64,000 bases of DNA, taken from assembly GCF_011683915.1 (NCBI RefSeq), contig NZ_JAAQPH010000001.1, positions 372,001 through 436,000 on the forward strand, read 5' to 3'. Shown here one piece after another: positions 49,817 through 58,607 of this stretch. This DNA comes from Pelagibius litoralis (lineage in GTDB: Bacteria > Pseudomonadota > Alphaproteobacteria > Kiloniellales > Kiloniellaceae). Position 1 is the stretch's first letter. Every line of letters begins with the position of its first letter. Under the pieces are notes generated by a model. It worked only from the letters and a program-made list of their open reading frames with translations. It did not search any database and was not told the origin of the DNA. The translations under genes and the position numbers were made by a program.

Positions 49817-49829
49817 TTTAACTGCGCGG

Positions 49830-50411
49830 TCAGCAGCGCAGGCCCCGGCCATTCGAACGGCGGCGATAGTCGATGACCCCGCCGCGACGGTCTGTTTCGA
49901 TCACACAGCAGCGCAGCAAGGCATCTTTCAGTTTTCGGCGACCGCGCTGAACGCGGGACTTCACGCCTGAAATTGAAAGGTTAAGACGTTCCGCCGCCTC
50001 GGCCTGGGTCAGACCTTCGATATCGGTCAAGAGCAGCGCCCCCGCATAGGGCTCAGGCAGGCTGCGGATAAGCGGGGCGATGCAGCGCGCCAGCTCGCCT
50101 GTGGCTGCAGGTCTTTCAGCGTCGCCTGTAGATTGTTCCTGTATACCCGGCGCGGCAGCCTGGGATAGAAATTTCCCCTCCGTTGCGCGGCGCCGGTAAT
50201 GGTCTGATATCGCATTGCCTGCCACCCGCAAGGCCCAGGCAATCGGGCTGCGGGCTTTGGCGAGCGCCTCCTGACTTTGGACGAGGCGCAGCAGGATTCC
50301 CCCCACGACGTCATCCACCGACGATGGATCGACACGCCGGCGCACGTAGCCGCGGAGCCTGGCTTCAAAGTCCGTCCAGGCGCCGTCGTCGAAGGATACC
50401 TGCTTCGCCAT
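49830..50411 (-). CDS. ECF sigma factor (SigZ-like) with cysteine-containing tail
   Basis: 193 residues. Region 2 spans about 12-80 ('DDVVGGILLRLV', 'ARSPIAWALRVAGNAISDHYRRR') and region 4 about 105-160 ('SLPEPYAGALLLTDIEGLTQAEAAERLNLSISGVKSRVQRGRRKL' in pieces). After region 4 a tail reads 'LLRCCVIETDRRGGVIDYRRR' and ends in Cys, as in SigZ proteins. No anti-sigma gene is next to it. It lies 12 bases after the ArsI/CadI-like gene, so the two form an operon. The cysteines could sense metal; that is inference. Confidence 0.9.
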   Translation of the reverse strand: MAKQVSFDDGAWTDFEARLRGYVRRRVDPSSVDDVVGGILLRLVQSQEALAKARSPIAWALRVAGNAISDHYRRRATEGKFLSQAAAPGIQEQSTGDAERPAATGELARCIAPLIRSLPEPYAGALLLTDIEGLTQAEAAERLNLSISGVKSRVQRGRRKLKDALLRCCVIETDRRGGVIDYRRRSNGRGLRC

Positions 50412-50423
50412 CGCTACTGGGCC

Positions 50424-50861
50424 TCACCCTAAGCCGATGTCTTCCGTCGCTTCCTTACGCGCACAGCAAACGCCGCCAAGAGTTTCGCGCGCCGGGGCAG
50501 GATTGTCATCGGTGATCCGGTACCATTCCCAGCGCGTTCCATCCGGCGCCCGCGACCAGACCTTGTCCTGGGTGGCATGACAGCAGGTCTCGTCGCGCTG
50601 CACCTCTTCCAGAATCCCGGCATCGGTCAGTCTTTGCAGGTTACGCCCCAGAAGTTCGCGATCCAAGACCTCGACGCCCAGATGGTTCAGGCGCTCGCCC
50701 GCATCGGGCTGTTCGAACAGCACCAGCTTCAGCGGCGGCGCCTCGATCGCAAAGTTCGCATAGCCGTCGCGCCGTTTGTGGGGCGTCACCCCGAACAGCT
50801 TGCTGTAGTAGGCCACCGCCTGATCGATATCGGGCACGTTCAGGGCCAGTTGAAGCCGCAT
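50424..50861 (-). CDS. ArsI/CadI-family vicinal-oxygen-chelate protein
   Basis: 145 residues. One glyoxalase-type fold: 'QLALNVPDIDQAVAYYSKLFG', 'NHLGVEVLD', the cysteine pair in 'DETCCHATQDKVW' and 'GTRWEWYRI' with the metal Glu. ArsI members cleave the carbon-arsenic bond of organoarsenicals using Fe(II); CadI was named for cadmium induction. The extra 'CC' near the end ('GGVCCARKEA') is common in the group. Coupled to an ECF sigma gene. Confidence 0.9.
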   Translation of the reverse strand: MRLQLALNVPDIDQAVAYYSKLFGVTPHKRRDGYANFAIEAPPLKLVLFEQPDAGERLNHLGVEVLDRELLGRNLQRLTDAGILEEVQRDETCCHATQDKVWSRAPDGTRWEWYRITDDNPAPARETLGGVCCARKEATEDIGLG

Positions 50862-50874
50862 GGTCTCACTCCTT

Positions 50875-50896
50875 CCAGGTTGGTTATACCTGGTTA
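50875..50896 (-). promoter_or_regulatory. Candidate operator upstream of the ArsI/CadI-like gene
   Basis: CCAGGT (50875-50880), seven bases, ACCTGG (50888-50893) is a perfect inverted repeat. Overlapping it, TGGTTA occurs twice exactly 10 bases apart (50881 and 50891). It abuts the Shine-Dalgarno of the gene. It could bind a repressor or be the -35 region used by the linked ECF sigma. Confidence 0.3.
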
Positions 50897-50945
50897 GACG
50901 CAGACCCCGGCAAAAGGACGCAAAAATCTGCGCACAGCCCCCTGT

Positions 50946-51842
50946 TTACTGCGCAGCCTGCCCGGCCAGGGGCAGGTCCGCGGCTTTCTCCAGACGCAGT
51001 GCCTCCTCCCGGGCGGCTTCCGCCTTTGCCATCTCCCGCCGCCGCGCGACCTCTATCGCAACCGCCCCCACAAGGGTAACGGCGATGATCAGCACCGCCA
51101 GGGCCGCCAGGTCGGGCTGGGTGCCCATGCGCACCTTGCCGGCAAGCACGGTCGTCAGCGTGCTGTCCGCCTGGATGGTAAAGACCGTGGTGTTGTAGTT
51201 CTCGAAGGACGTCAGGAAGGCCAGGCCCATGGCCGAAAAGATCGCCGGCCGCAGGAAGGGCATCAGCACCTTCCAGAAGACCTGGACATGGGTGGCCCCG
51301 AGATCCAATGCCGCTTCTTCCTGGGTGCGGTCGAAACGCTGCAAGCGGGCGAGGAAGATCAGCATGGTGTAGGCCGAGATGAAGGTCGACTGTCCGATGA
51401 TCGTCAGGAACATGCCGCTGTAGTAAAAACTCTCATAGTCGGCATCCACGAAGGTACCCAGGCGATCCCAGAACACCAAGGTGGAGATGCCCAGGATGAC
51501 GCCGGGCATCAAAACCGGTGAGACGACGATGGTGTAGTAAAAGGTCTGCAGCTTCGCGTGGACCTGGGTCATGAGGATGGCGGCAGCCAGGCCGATCGGC
51601 ACCGATACGATCATCACCCCGATACCGATCCAGATCGAGTTGCGGATACCCTCCATCATCAGGTCGTCTTCGAAGAGGGTAGGGAACCAGCGCCAGGTAA
51701 AGCCCTCCCAAGGGATCACCTGGGGAAAGTCCACATCGTTGAAGGCGGCAGTCCCCATCATCATCAAGGGCGCAAAAAGGAAGAGGAAGAAGAGGAAGAT
51801 ATAAAACGAGACCAGGAGATTCTGGATCTTTGCCGAACTCAT
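50946..51842 (-). CDS. potC: Polyamine-type ABC transporter permease (PotC-like)
   Basis: 298 residues with six membrane helices. The binding-protein-dependent permease motif EAA is 'EEAALDLGATHVQVFWKVLMPFLRPAI'. It overlaps potB by four bases (ATGA). The C-terminal tail is charged ('EVARRREMAKAEAAREEALRL'). Last gene of the pot operon. Gene name by position and homology type; exact substrate is not proven. Confidence 0.92.
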   Translation of the reverse strand: MSSAKIQNLLVSFYIFLFFLFLFAPLMMMGTAAFNDVDFPQVIPWEGFTWRWFPTLFEDDLMMEGIRNSIWIGIGVMIVSVPIGLAAAILMTQVHAKLQTFYYTIVVSPVLMPGVILGISTLVFWDRLGTFVDADYESFYYSGMFLTIIGQSTFISAYTMLIFLARLQRFDRTQEEAALDLGATHVQVFWKVLMPFLRPAIFSAMGLAFLTSFENYNTTVFTIQADSTLTTVLAGKVRMGTQPDLAALAVLIIAVTLVGAVAIEVARRREMAKAEAAREEALRLEKAADLPLAGQAAQ

Positions 51843-52750
51843 TTCGCGATCTCCCCAAGGCTGACCTTGAAGATACGCATCACCGCAAGGACGAAGACCA
51901 GACAGGCCAGTAGCAGCACGATGGCGTAGGCCGCACCCTGCGGCCAGTTGCCGCCGGTGTTGAACCAGCGATAGATGATCTGGGTGAACCAGAAGCTTGA
52001 GGGACCGCCGAGGATCTGCGGTGCCGCCAGGGCGCCGGCCGAGAGCATGAAGACCAGGGTACAGCCGGAAGCGATGCCGGGCTTGGCATGGGGCATCACG
52101 ACCCGCCAGTGGATACGCCACCAGGGGGAGCCCAGGTCGCGCGCTGCCTCCACCTGATTGTGATCCAGACTTTCGATGGCGTTATAAAGCGGGAACACCA
52201 TCAGCAGGATATAGGCGTAGGACAGACCGGCATAGAGCGCCACGTCTGCGCGGATGAAATCGATCGGCTGATCGATGATCCCAAGGGTCTGCAGGATGGC
52301 ATTGATGACCCCAGAGGTGCCGAAGAGAATGCGAAAGGCGAAGGCGCGCAGGATCTCGTTCACCCAGAACGGCAGGATGAGCATGAGGATCATCGCGCGG
52401 GCATGGCCGCCCTTTGCGACCTGTGCGACGTAGTAGGCGATGGGATAGCAGATGATGAAGTTGATCAGCGTCACGAAGATGGAGGCGATGATGGTCCGCA
52501 GGAAGACCGTCAGATGCAGCCAGTTGAACATCTCCTCATCGCCGGGCCGCCCAAACAGCAGGTAGCGATAGTTCTTGAGCGTATAGACATCTTCCGGCCC
52601 ACCGATCTTCGCCGGCGGCAGGTTGAAGCGGAACGAAAAGTCGAGCATGTAGGCCTGGGGCAGGACGATCATGATCGCGACCCAGAGAAAAACCGCGCCC
52701 AGCAGGTAGGTCGAGATGATGATGCCGTTGCGACGAAAGAAAGTTGTCAT
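51839..52750 (-). CDS. potB: Polyamine-type ABC transporter permease (PotB-like)
   Basis: 303 residues with six membrane helices. EAA motif: 'QVEAARDLGSPWWRIHWRVVMPHAKPGI'. The conserved 'NEILRAFAFRILFG' matches PotB/PotH permeases. With PotC it forms the inner-membrane channel. It starts 53 bases after potA. Confidence 0.93.
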   Translation of the reverse strand: MTTFFRRNGIIISTYLLGAVFLWVAIMIVLPQAYMLDFSFRFNLPPAKIGGPEDVYTLKNYRYLLFGRPGDEEMFNWLHLTVFLRTIIASIFVTLINFIICYPIAYYVAQVAKGGHARAMILMLILPFWVNEILRAFAFRILFGTSGVINAILQTLGIIDQPIDFIRADVALYAGLSYAYILLMVFPLYNAIESLDHNQVEAARDLGSPWWRIHWRVVMPHAKPGIASGCTLVFMLSAGALAAPQILGGPSSFWFTQIIYRWFNTGGNWPQGAAYAIVLLLACLVFVLAVMRIFKVSLGEIAK

Positions 52751-52803
52751 GGCGCGGTCATCCCTTGCTCAGGAACAGGGTGCCGTCCGGGCGCCTGGAA
52801 GGA

Positions 52804-53895
52804 TTATTCATCAGCAACCTCCCCGACCGGCAGGACCACTGCCCGATCCGGCTGAAACACCAAGGTCGCTGCCGAGCCCTGAGGAAAGGCCGGCAGATCG
52901 CCGGAGTTGGTCATCGACATGACGATCGGGCTTGAACCTTCGCCCCGCAGGAAGACCGAAAAGAAGGACCCCTCAAACTCGCTGTTCAACACCGTGCTTT
53001 GGATGGTGTTTTCGCTGGCGGAAGCGCCGTTCAGATAGCTCAAGGATTCCGGACGCACGAAGAGCATCGCCTCGTCGCCGGTTCTTAGACCGCTCAAATT
53101 ACGGCCGCGCAGGGGGCCGAAATGGGATTCGACGACGGCATATTTGCTGTCCACAGCGGTGATACGGCCGACGAAGGGATTGTTCTCACCGACGAAGGAA
53201 GCGACGAAAGCGGTCTGGGAGTTCTCGTAGACATCGGCGCCGACGCCGACCTGCTGGATCACACCCTGGCTCATCACCGCAATGCGGTCCGACATGGTCA
53301 GGGCTTCGCCCTGGTCGTGGGTGATGTAGATGAAGGTGATGCCGACGCGCTGCTGGATCGCACGCAGTTCGGTGCGCATGTGCTGGCGCAGTTTCAGGTC
53401 GAGGGCCGACAGCGGCTCGTCCAGCAACAGAACCTCCGGCTCCACCGCCAGGGCGCGGGCGATGGCGACACGCTGCTTCTGGCCGCCGGAAAGCTCACTC
53501 ACTTTTTTATCGCCCTGACCGTTGAGGGCGATCAGATCCAGCAGTTCGTCTGCCCGCTTGCGCCGCTCCGCCTTACTGGCGCCACGCACTTCCAGGCCGA
53601 AAGCGATGTTGTCCGCGACGGACATGAGGGGAAAGAGGGCGAGGTTCTGAAAGATCAGGGCGGTCGGGCGCTTGTTCGGCCCGATGCCGCGCATGCTCTG
53701 CCCGCCGATCCTGACATCGCCCTCCGTCGGCTCCAGAAATCCGCTGACGGCGCGCAGGATTGTCGTCTTGCCGCAGCCCGACGGGCCGAGGAAGCTGAAG
53801 AATTCGCCGCCCTTGATACTCAAGTGTGCATCTTGGACCGCTGTGAAATCGCCGAAGCGAATCGTTACGTGGTCCAGATCAACATCTGCACTCAT
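52804..53895 (-). CDS. potA: Polyamine-type ABC transporter ATP-binding protein (PotA-like)
   Basis: 363 residues. Walker A 'GPSGCGKTT', Q-loop 'LIFQNLALFP', signature 'LSGGQKQRVAIARAL', Walker B 'LLLDEPLSALD' and switch 'THDQGEA'. The C-terminal TOBE domain (about 280-360) is typical of spermidine/putrescine and related importers. ATP hydrolysis drives uptake through PotB/PotC. Confidence 0.96.
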   Translation of the reverse strand: MSADVDLDHVTIRFGDFTAVQDAHLSIKGGEFFSFLGPSGCGKTTILRAVSGFLEPTEGDVRIGGQSMRGIGPNKRPTALIFQNLALFPLMSVADNIAFGLEVRGASKAERRKRADELLDLIALNGQGDKKVSELSGGQKQRVAIARALAVEPEVLLLDEPLSALDLKLRQHMRTELRAIQQRVGITFIYITHDQGEALTMSDRIAVMSQGVIQQVGVGADVYENSQTAFVASFVGENNPFVGRITAVDSKYAVVESHFGPLRGRNLSGLRTGDEAMLFVRPESLSYLNGASASENTIQSTVLNSEFEGSFFSVFLRGEGSSPIVMSMTNSGDLPAFPQGSAATLVFQPDRAVVLPVGEVADE

Positions 53896-54066
53896 GCCTG
53901 CTTGCCCCCGTCTTGCCGCTGGACGCCCTGGGGCGGCCGCTCACTTGTTGCTACCGCGCCTCATGCATTGGGCGCGGTTCACTGAATGTATATCCCTACA
54001 TGCCTATAGCCGGCAATGCCGGCGCAATCCCATTCAAGCGCTGAATAGTTCCTGGCTGATGGGATT

Positions 54067-54093
54067 GGGGCCCCGACCATCGGCCGGGGCCCC
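54067..54093 (-). terminator. Hairpin between potD and potA
   Basis: A perfect 9-bp stem, GGGGCCCCG/CGGGGCCCC, 18 bases after the potD stop. No T tract follows. It sits in the 215-base gap before potA and may protect or partly terminate the potD message so the binding protein is made in excess. Confidence 0.5.
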
Positions 54094-54110
54094 ATACCAT
54101 GAACCCAGAA

Positions 54111-55283
54111 TCAGGCGGCGACGAACTTGTCGCTGTATTCCGCCCGGATCTCTGTGTACCAGGGCTCCGAAGGCGGCCACCACCAGAGCCGATCCAGGGC
54201 ATCGCCGGGATAAGCTTCGCTGAAGGCCTTCTTGCTATCGGCGGACAGATGATTTTCTGCCCCGACGGCAACCGGGTTATAGCCGGTTTCGTTGGCGATC
54301 AGTCCGTTCACCTGAGCATCGTAGACGTAGTTGATGTACTCATAGATCTGATCGGTGTTCTTGGCACCGATCGGCATCGCGAGGCCATCAAGCCAGGTGA
54401 GGGCGCCTTCCTGCGGCGCCATGTAGGTCACCGGCTTGCCCTCTTTCTTCAGGCGCAACGGCGGGCCGTCCCAGGTCTGGCCCAGCACCACGTCGTTCTG
54501 CATGAAGCCGTTGATCTGGCCATCGGCATCGTTCCAGAACTGCTTCAGCCAGGACTTGTGCTCAACGGCGAACTTGCCGATCTCGTCCCAGATGCGCCGC
54601 ATGCTCGCTTCGTCCTTGTAAGCGTCGAGCATGCGGTTGGAGGGAACCTTGCCGGAGGCGTCGAGATGCAGGCCGATGCCCAGCATCATCGAGTGCGGAC
54701 GGCCCATGACCTTGCCCTTCATTTCCGGGCGCCAGAGGTCGCCGTAGGACAGGTTGGTATAGTCCTGTTCCCACTTGTCGGTGCGCCATGCCAGGGCCTC
54801 GGTGCCCCAGTGGTAGGGCAGGTGGTGGTTTCCACCATCCCAGGTCCAGCCGTCGGTCGAGCCCTTCAGCAGGCCCGGCACGATCATGTCGGTCTTGACC
54901 CGGCTCATATCGAAAGGCTGCAGCAAGCCAAGCGGCTTCCACTCACCGGCACGGTCAACGGTCGGCCCGATCAGGTCGAAACCGCGGCCCTTGGTGGCCC
55001 GCATCTTGTTCAGAAGCTCTTCGTTGGAGCCGTAGGGTGTGTGTTTGATCTTGATGCCGGTATTCTTCTCGAAGCCTTCCAGGAAGGACTTCGGCAGATA
55101 GTCGGACCAGTTCATGACCACGAGTTCGCCAGAGGAAGCCAGGGCCTCCGGGCTGATGATGGCCGGAGCGACGGCCATGATGGCGCCGCCGGCAGCCGCC
55201 TGCTTCAGCATGGTCCGGCGCGTGAAGCCCCGCACCGCGCGGTGCGTCTTCATGCTGGATGTCGGTTTTCTTGTCTTACTCAC
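54111..55283 (-). CDS. potD: Polyamine-type ABC transporter substrate-binding protein (PotD-like)
   Basis: 390 residues from GTG 55283, which follows GGGGAGA. A twin-arginine signal 'RGFTRRTMLKQAAAGGAIMAV' (split here for brevity) lies at about residues 18-38. The mature protein shows 'LVVMNWSDYLPKSFLEGFEK' and 'PYHWGTEALAWRTDK', typical of PotD/PotF. It captures spermidine/putrescine-like ligands in the periplasm. First gene of the operon; divergent from the small exported protein. Confidence 0.94.
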   Translation of the reverse strand: MSKTRKPTSSMKTHRAVRGFTRRTMLKQAAAGGAIMAVAPAIISPEALASSGELVVMNWSDYLPKSFLEGFEKNTGIKIKHTPYGSNEELLNKMRATKGRGFDLIGPTVDRAGEWKPLGLLQPFDMSRVKTDMIVPGLLKGSTDGWTWDGGNHHLPYHWGTEALAWRTDKWEQDYTNLSYGDLWRPEMKGKVMGRPHSMMLGIGLHLDASGKVPSNRMLDAYKDEASMRRIWDEIGKFAVEHKSWLKQFWNDADGQINGFMQNDVVLGQTWDGPPLRLKKEGKPVTYMAPQEGALTWLDGLAMPIGAKNTDQIYEYINYVYDAQVNGLIANETGYNPVAVGAENHLSADSKKAFSEAYPGDALDRLWWWPPSEPWYTEIRAEYSDKFVAA

Positions 55284-55477
55284 GCTAGTTCTCCCCTCAA
55301 ACAATGACGTGGAGAGTGCTGCCCGGAAGCGGGCAGACGTCCCTGTAGACTGTTTGTCGATGTTGGTCGTTTGTCGATTACGTTTTATGCTTATCCTTGA
55401 GTCTGGCAGCGGGCTTCGAAAGGTGTCAAGGCCAACTCCCGGCCACCCATGGTGCCAGTCCGCCGGGGAATCTGACA

Positions 55478-55852
55478 ATGTGGTATGATCGAGCGCCATT
55501 TTGCAAAGGGATCCTTTGGTTTTCGGCGCTTAGCCTGCTGGTCAGCGCCGATCCGGCGCAGGCTCAGGACCGCGACCTGACCCGGGTGATTTATGACTAC
55601 GCCGTTACAAGCTATTGCGGGACTCTGGATCTGGACGTCGAGCGCGGGTTTCGCACCGAGCTGGAAACCCTGACCCGGAGGTCGGGCCTGGACACCGAGG
55701 GCGCCCGCAAGCAGCGCCTTAAAGGCTGGGTGCAGGCAGACCGGGAATGGAGCAACCGGGGCCTGGGCGGCTTCCGCGCCTGGTGTCAGGATGAAGGCGT
55801 TGCGGCAAGCCGCCACTTTCGCGCTATTGCGATAGGTGAAAAGGAACCATAG
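55478..55852 (+). CDS. Small exported protein of unknown function
   Basis: 124 residues. Residues 8-29 form a signal peptide ending 'SADPAQAQ'. The mature part is about 95 residues with two cysteines ('TSYCGTLD' and 'RAWCQDEG') that could form a disulfide. I do not recognise the family. ATG 55478 has GGGGA upstream; an earlier in-frame start lacks signal-peptide logic. It sits between divergent potD and the MocR gene. Confidence 0.75.
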   Translation: MWYDRAPFCKGILWFSALSLLVSADPAQAQDRDLTRVIYDYAVTSYCGTLDLDVERGFRTELETLTRRSGLDTEGARKQRLKGWVQADREWSNRGLGGFRAWCQDEGVAASRHFRAIAIGEKEP

Positions 55853-55960
55853 GTGGCTGTTTCTTTCCGACGGGCCGGTCCTGGCGGGGCTCTGGAGCTT
55901 GAGCGTTGGGGCGCAGCCTCCTAAGTTGAACTAACGAGTTTAGGAAAAGCACACAAGGCC

Positions 55961-57442
55961 ATGCGCGACTTCATTTTCCCGGTGCGGCACGACGGCGACC
56001 TGGGGCTTCAGGCCCAGCTCCGCCGGCAACTGATCGACGCCATCGTCGACGGCCGGCTTTCGGGCAGTGATCCGCTGCCGTCCTGCCGCCGCCTGGCGCA
56101 GTCGCTCGGCGTATCGCGAAACACCGTGGTCCTGGCCTATCAGGCCCTGGCCGACGAAGGCCTGCTGATATCGCGTGAGCGGGTCGGTTACTTCGTCAAC
56201 ACCGACATGGTCTTCCAGCAAACCGAGACCAAGGGCGGCTATCCCGAGCTGGAAGCCGGGCAGACGGTCGAATGGTGGAGCCGCCTGCGGCTGCACCCCT
56301 CTGAACTGGTCAATGTGGAGAAGCCGCGCAACTGGCGGCGCTATCCCTATCCCTTCATCTACGGCCAGCCGGACCCCACCTTGTTTCCGGTCTCTACCTG
56401 GCGCACCTGTTCGCGTCAGGCGCTGGGCGTCGATGCGATCCAGAAATGGACCGAGGACAATTTCAACGAGGACGACTCCCACCTGATCGAGGAGATCAGA
56501 ACCAGGGTGTTGCCGCGTCGCGGGATCAAGGCCAAGCCCTCGGAAATACTGATTACCCTGGGCGCGCAGAACGCGCTCTTTCTCATCGCCGAACTGCTGG
56601 CCGGCCCCGGTAAGATCCTTGCTGTCGAAAACCCCGGCTATGTCGATACGCGCAACATCTTCGCTTTGAAGGGAACAGAGATCAGGCCGATCCCGGTGGA
56701 TCGCGAGGGCATTGTCGTCGACCACCGCCTGGACGACTGTGCCTGCGTCTACGTTACGCCCAGCCACCAATCGCCGACGACCGTCACCCTGCCGCTCGAA
56801 CGGCGCATGGCCTTGTTGGAGAACGCACAGAAATCTGACTTCCTCGTTATCGAAGACGACTACGAGGCTGAGGCCAACTTTCTGCATGCGCCGACCACAG
56901 CGCTTAAGGCCATGGACCGCTCCGGTCGTGTGATCTACATCGGCAGTTTCTCAAAGTATCTCGGCCCCGGCCTGCGCATGGGCTACATGGTGGCGGCCGA
57001 AGAGTTCATTCATGAGGCGCGGATGTTGCGCCGCCTCATGCTGCGTCACCCGGCGACCAACAACCAGCGCACCATGGCTCTCTTCATCGCCGGCGGTCAT
57101 TACGATGCGCTGGTGCATCGCCTGCAGCGCGACTTTCGGATCCGTTGGGAAATGATGGGCGAAGGCCTGGCCAAATACCTGCCCGAGTTCGCACCCCGTC
57201 CGTCCTGCGGCGGAACCAGCTTCTGGCTGGAAGGTCCGAAGAGCCTGGATACCGACGTTCTGGCGCGCGAGGCCCTGGCCGAGGGGATCGTGATCGAACC
57301 CGGCTCGATCCACTTCCACTCCAAGAAGCCGCCGCGAAACTTTATGCGCCTCGGATTCTCGTCAGTGGAACCCAGGCGTATCGTGCCGGGCCTGCAGGCC
57401 TTGCGCGGATTGATCGATAGTAAGTTGGAAAAACGGGACTGA
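55961..57442 (+). CDS. MocR-type regulator: GntR DNA-binding domain fused to aminotransferase fold
   Basis: 493 residues. The N-terminal GntR winged helix ('QLIDAIVDGRLSGSDPLPSCRRLAQSLGVSRNTVVLAYQALADEGLL' in pieces) spans about 15-80. The rest is a class I aminotransferase-like domain with PLP Lys in 'YIGSFSKYLGPGLRMGY' and 'ENPGYVDTRN'. Members such as GabR and PdxR sense an amine or PLP. Its neighbours (polyamine transporter, omega-aminotransferase) suggest an amine signal; this is inference. Confidence 0.94.
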   Translation: MRDFIFPVRHDGDLGLQAQLRRQLIDAIVDGRLSGSDPLPSCRRLAQSLGVSRNTVVLAYQALADEGLLISRERVGYFVNTDMVFQQTETKGGYPELEAGQTVEWWSRLRLHPSELVNVEKPRNWRRYPYPFIYGQPDPTLFPVSTWRTCSRQALGVDAIQKWTEDNFNEDDSHLIEEIRTRVLPRRGIKAKPSEILITLGAQNALFLIAELLAGPGKILAVENPGYVDTRNIFALKGTEIRPIPVDREGIVVDHRLDDCACVYVTPSHQSPTTVTLPLERRMALLENAQKSDFLVIEDDYEAEANFLHAPTTALKAMDRSGRVIYIGSFSKYLGPGLRMGYMVAAEEFIHEARMLRRLMLRHPATNNQRTMALFIAGGHYDALVHRLQRDFRIRWEMMGEGLAKYLPEFAPRPSCGGTSFWLEGPKSLDTDVLAREALAEGIVIEPGSIHFHSKKPPRNFMRLGFSSVEPRRIVPGLQALRGLIDSKLEKRD

Positions 57443-57470
57443 CACGGCGAGCCGTTAGAGGCGCGCCCGG

Positions 57471-58037
57471 TCAGCCGTTCATGACGCGGTCGATCTGCGT
57501 CTGATCCAGCGTATCCATGTTGCCGTTGATGATCGAGGAAGCGACATCCACAAAGCTCTGCAGCTTGCGGGTGACGCCTTCGACACCAAGTTGAAGCGGT
57601 CCCTCAGCCCCTTCGTCAATCAAGCCCTTGATCCTCGGCATGGCCTCGGCGATCAGCCGATTCATTTGCTCAACCGTGGCGTCAAAGGCCTGACGGTAGT
57701 TGGCCGGCGCATTGTCATAAGCAAGAATCGCCAACTCGGCATCGGAAAAGCAGCTGTCGCGGAAATGGTCCGCATAGCTCTTGGGCCGCCACTCCCGACA
57801 ATCCTCGAAGCAATCCGGCATCGAAGGAACCATCTCAAGAAGCATGATTATTTCATTGAAGTGATTGAGATAATCAGTAGCGAGAAGGGTGTTTTCGTTG
57901 ATGTTCTTGCCGCGCACCAGCAGACGATAGGTGCCGGTGAAACCGGCACCTTTCTCGGGCATGTCGGGGGTTCCATCCCCAGCGCTCCCGCTGGATGCCT
58001 CTTCTGTGGTCAGAGCTTGGGTTTCCGATGAAGCCAT
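57471..58037 (-). CDS. Conserved-looking hypothetical protein
   Basis: 188 residues, soluble, no signal peptide. A low-complexity N terminus rich in Ser/Glu/Gly (1-30) precedes a compact helical domain ('LLATDYLNHFNEIIMLLEMV', 'DCFEDCREWRPKSYADHF'). It has three cysteines, two in 'DCFEDC' and one in 'DSCFSD'. A second helical part ends 'SIINGNMDTLDQTQIDRVMNG'. I do not recognise it. Its own promoter would lie in 58038-58130. Confidence 0.7.
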   Translation of the reverse strand: MASSETQALTTEEASSGSAGDGTPDMPEKGAGFTGTYRLLVRGKNINENTLLATDYLNHFNEIIMLLEMVPSMPDCFEDCREWRPKSYADHFRDSCFSDAELAILAYDNAPANYRQAFDATVEQMNRLIAEAMPRIKGLIDEGAEGPLQLGVEGVTRKLQSFVDVASSIINGNMDTLDQTQIDRVMNG

Positions 58038-58129
58038 AAGTTGATCCTAATCCGCCGTACTTGCGCGCGGCGACCCAGTCTTTTCATGCTGCGCATTCGA
58101 ACACGGAATTCAATCACAGTGCTGGTTTA

Positions 58130-58151
58130 TTTTTCCTTTCCGAAGGAAAAA
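58130..58151. other. AT-rich hairpin downstream of the SET gene
   Basis: TTTTTCCTT and AAGGAAAAA form a perfect 9-bp stem with a TCCG loop. It lies in the 183-base gap between the SET gene stop and the hypothetical gene start. As a minus-strand terminator it is unusual, because the T run is inside the stem rather than after it. Confidence 0.4.
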
Positions 58152-58220
58152 ACCCCAGTAATTGGCGACACTTAAGAGGTGATTCTGTGTCTATCCCCGC
58201 GCGAACGTCACTGGGCCTTT

Positions 58221-58607
58221 CTAAACAAAAAAACTGTCCGGCTTGTACTGGTCCACATTGGTGTAAAACACCGTGACCTCATCTTCTTCGGCAATATCGT
58301 CAATAGCGGTAAGCAGAGCCCAAAGCCCCAAAGGATCTTCTTCCCATGAAACAACGGCATTGGGCTGCGCGGCATGATTGCAAAAGGTTGAAAGGCCAAA
58401 GGCCAGGAGACAGTCATAGTCGGCACCCTCGCGATAGGTCACCGGGTCGGCGAAGTAGTAGACGAACACCGTGGTCTGATCGATGAGCGGACGTTCCGCC
58501 GCAGGCAACCGAATTGCCGGGGCCCGCTCGATAAGGGTCCCGGCGGCAATCGCACGGCTTGCCCGTACCCCTCGGCCCTTGCCGGGAATTGCCTCGATTT
58601 TCAACAT
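58221..58607 (-). CDS. Stand-alone SET-domain protein
   Basis: About 128 residues, almost the SET domain alone. 'IPGKGRGVRASRAIAAGTLIER' is the start, 'STFCNHAAQPNAVV' contains the NHxxxPN SAM/lysine-binding motif, and 'EEDEVTVFYTN' the final Glu and Tyr. SET proteins methylate lysines; bacterial targets are largely unknown. The start is uncertain (58607 or 58631). Divergent from the dehydrogenase gene. Confidence 0.85.
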   Translation of the reverse strand: MLKIEAIPGKGRGVRASRAIAAGTLIERAPAIRLPAAERPLIDQTTVFVYYFADPVTYREGADYDCLLAFGLSTFCNHAAQPNAVVSWEEDPLGLWALLTAIDDIAEEDEVTVFYTNVDQYKPDSFFV

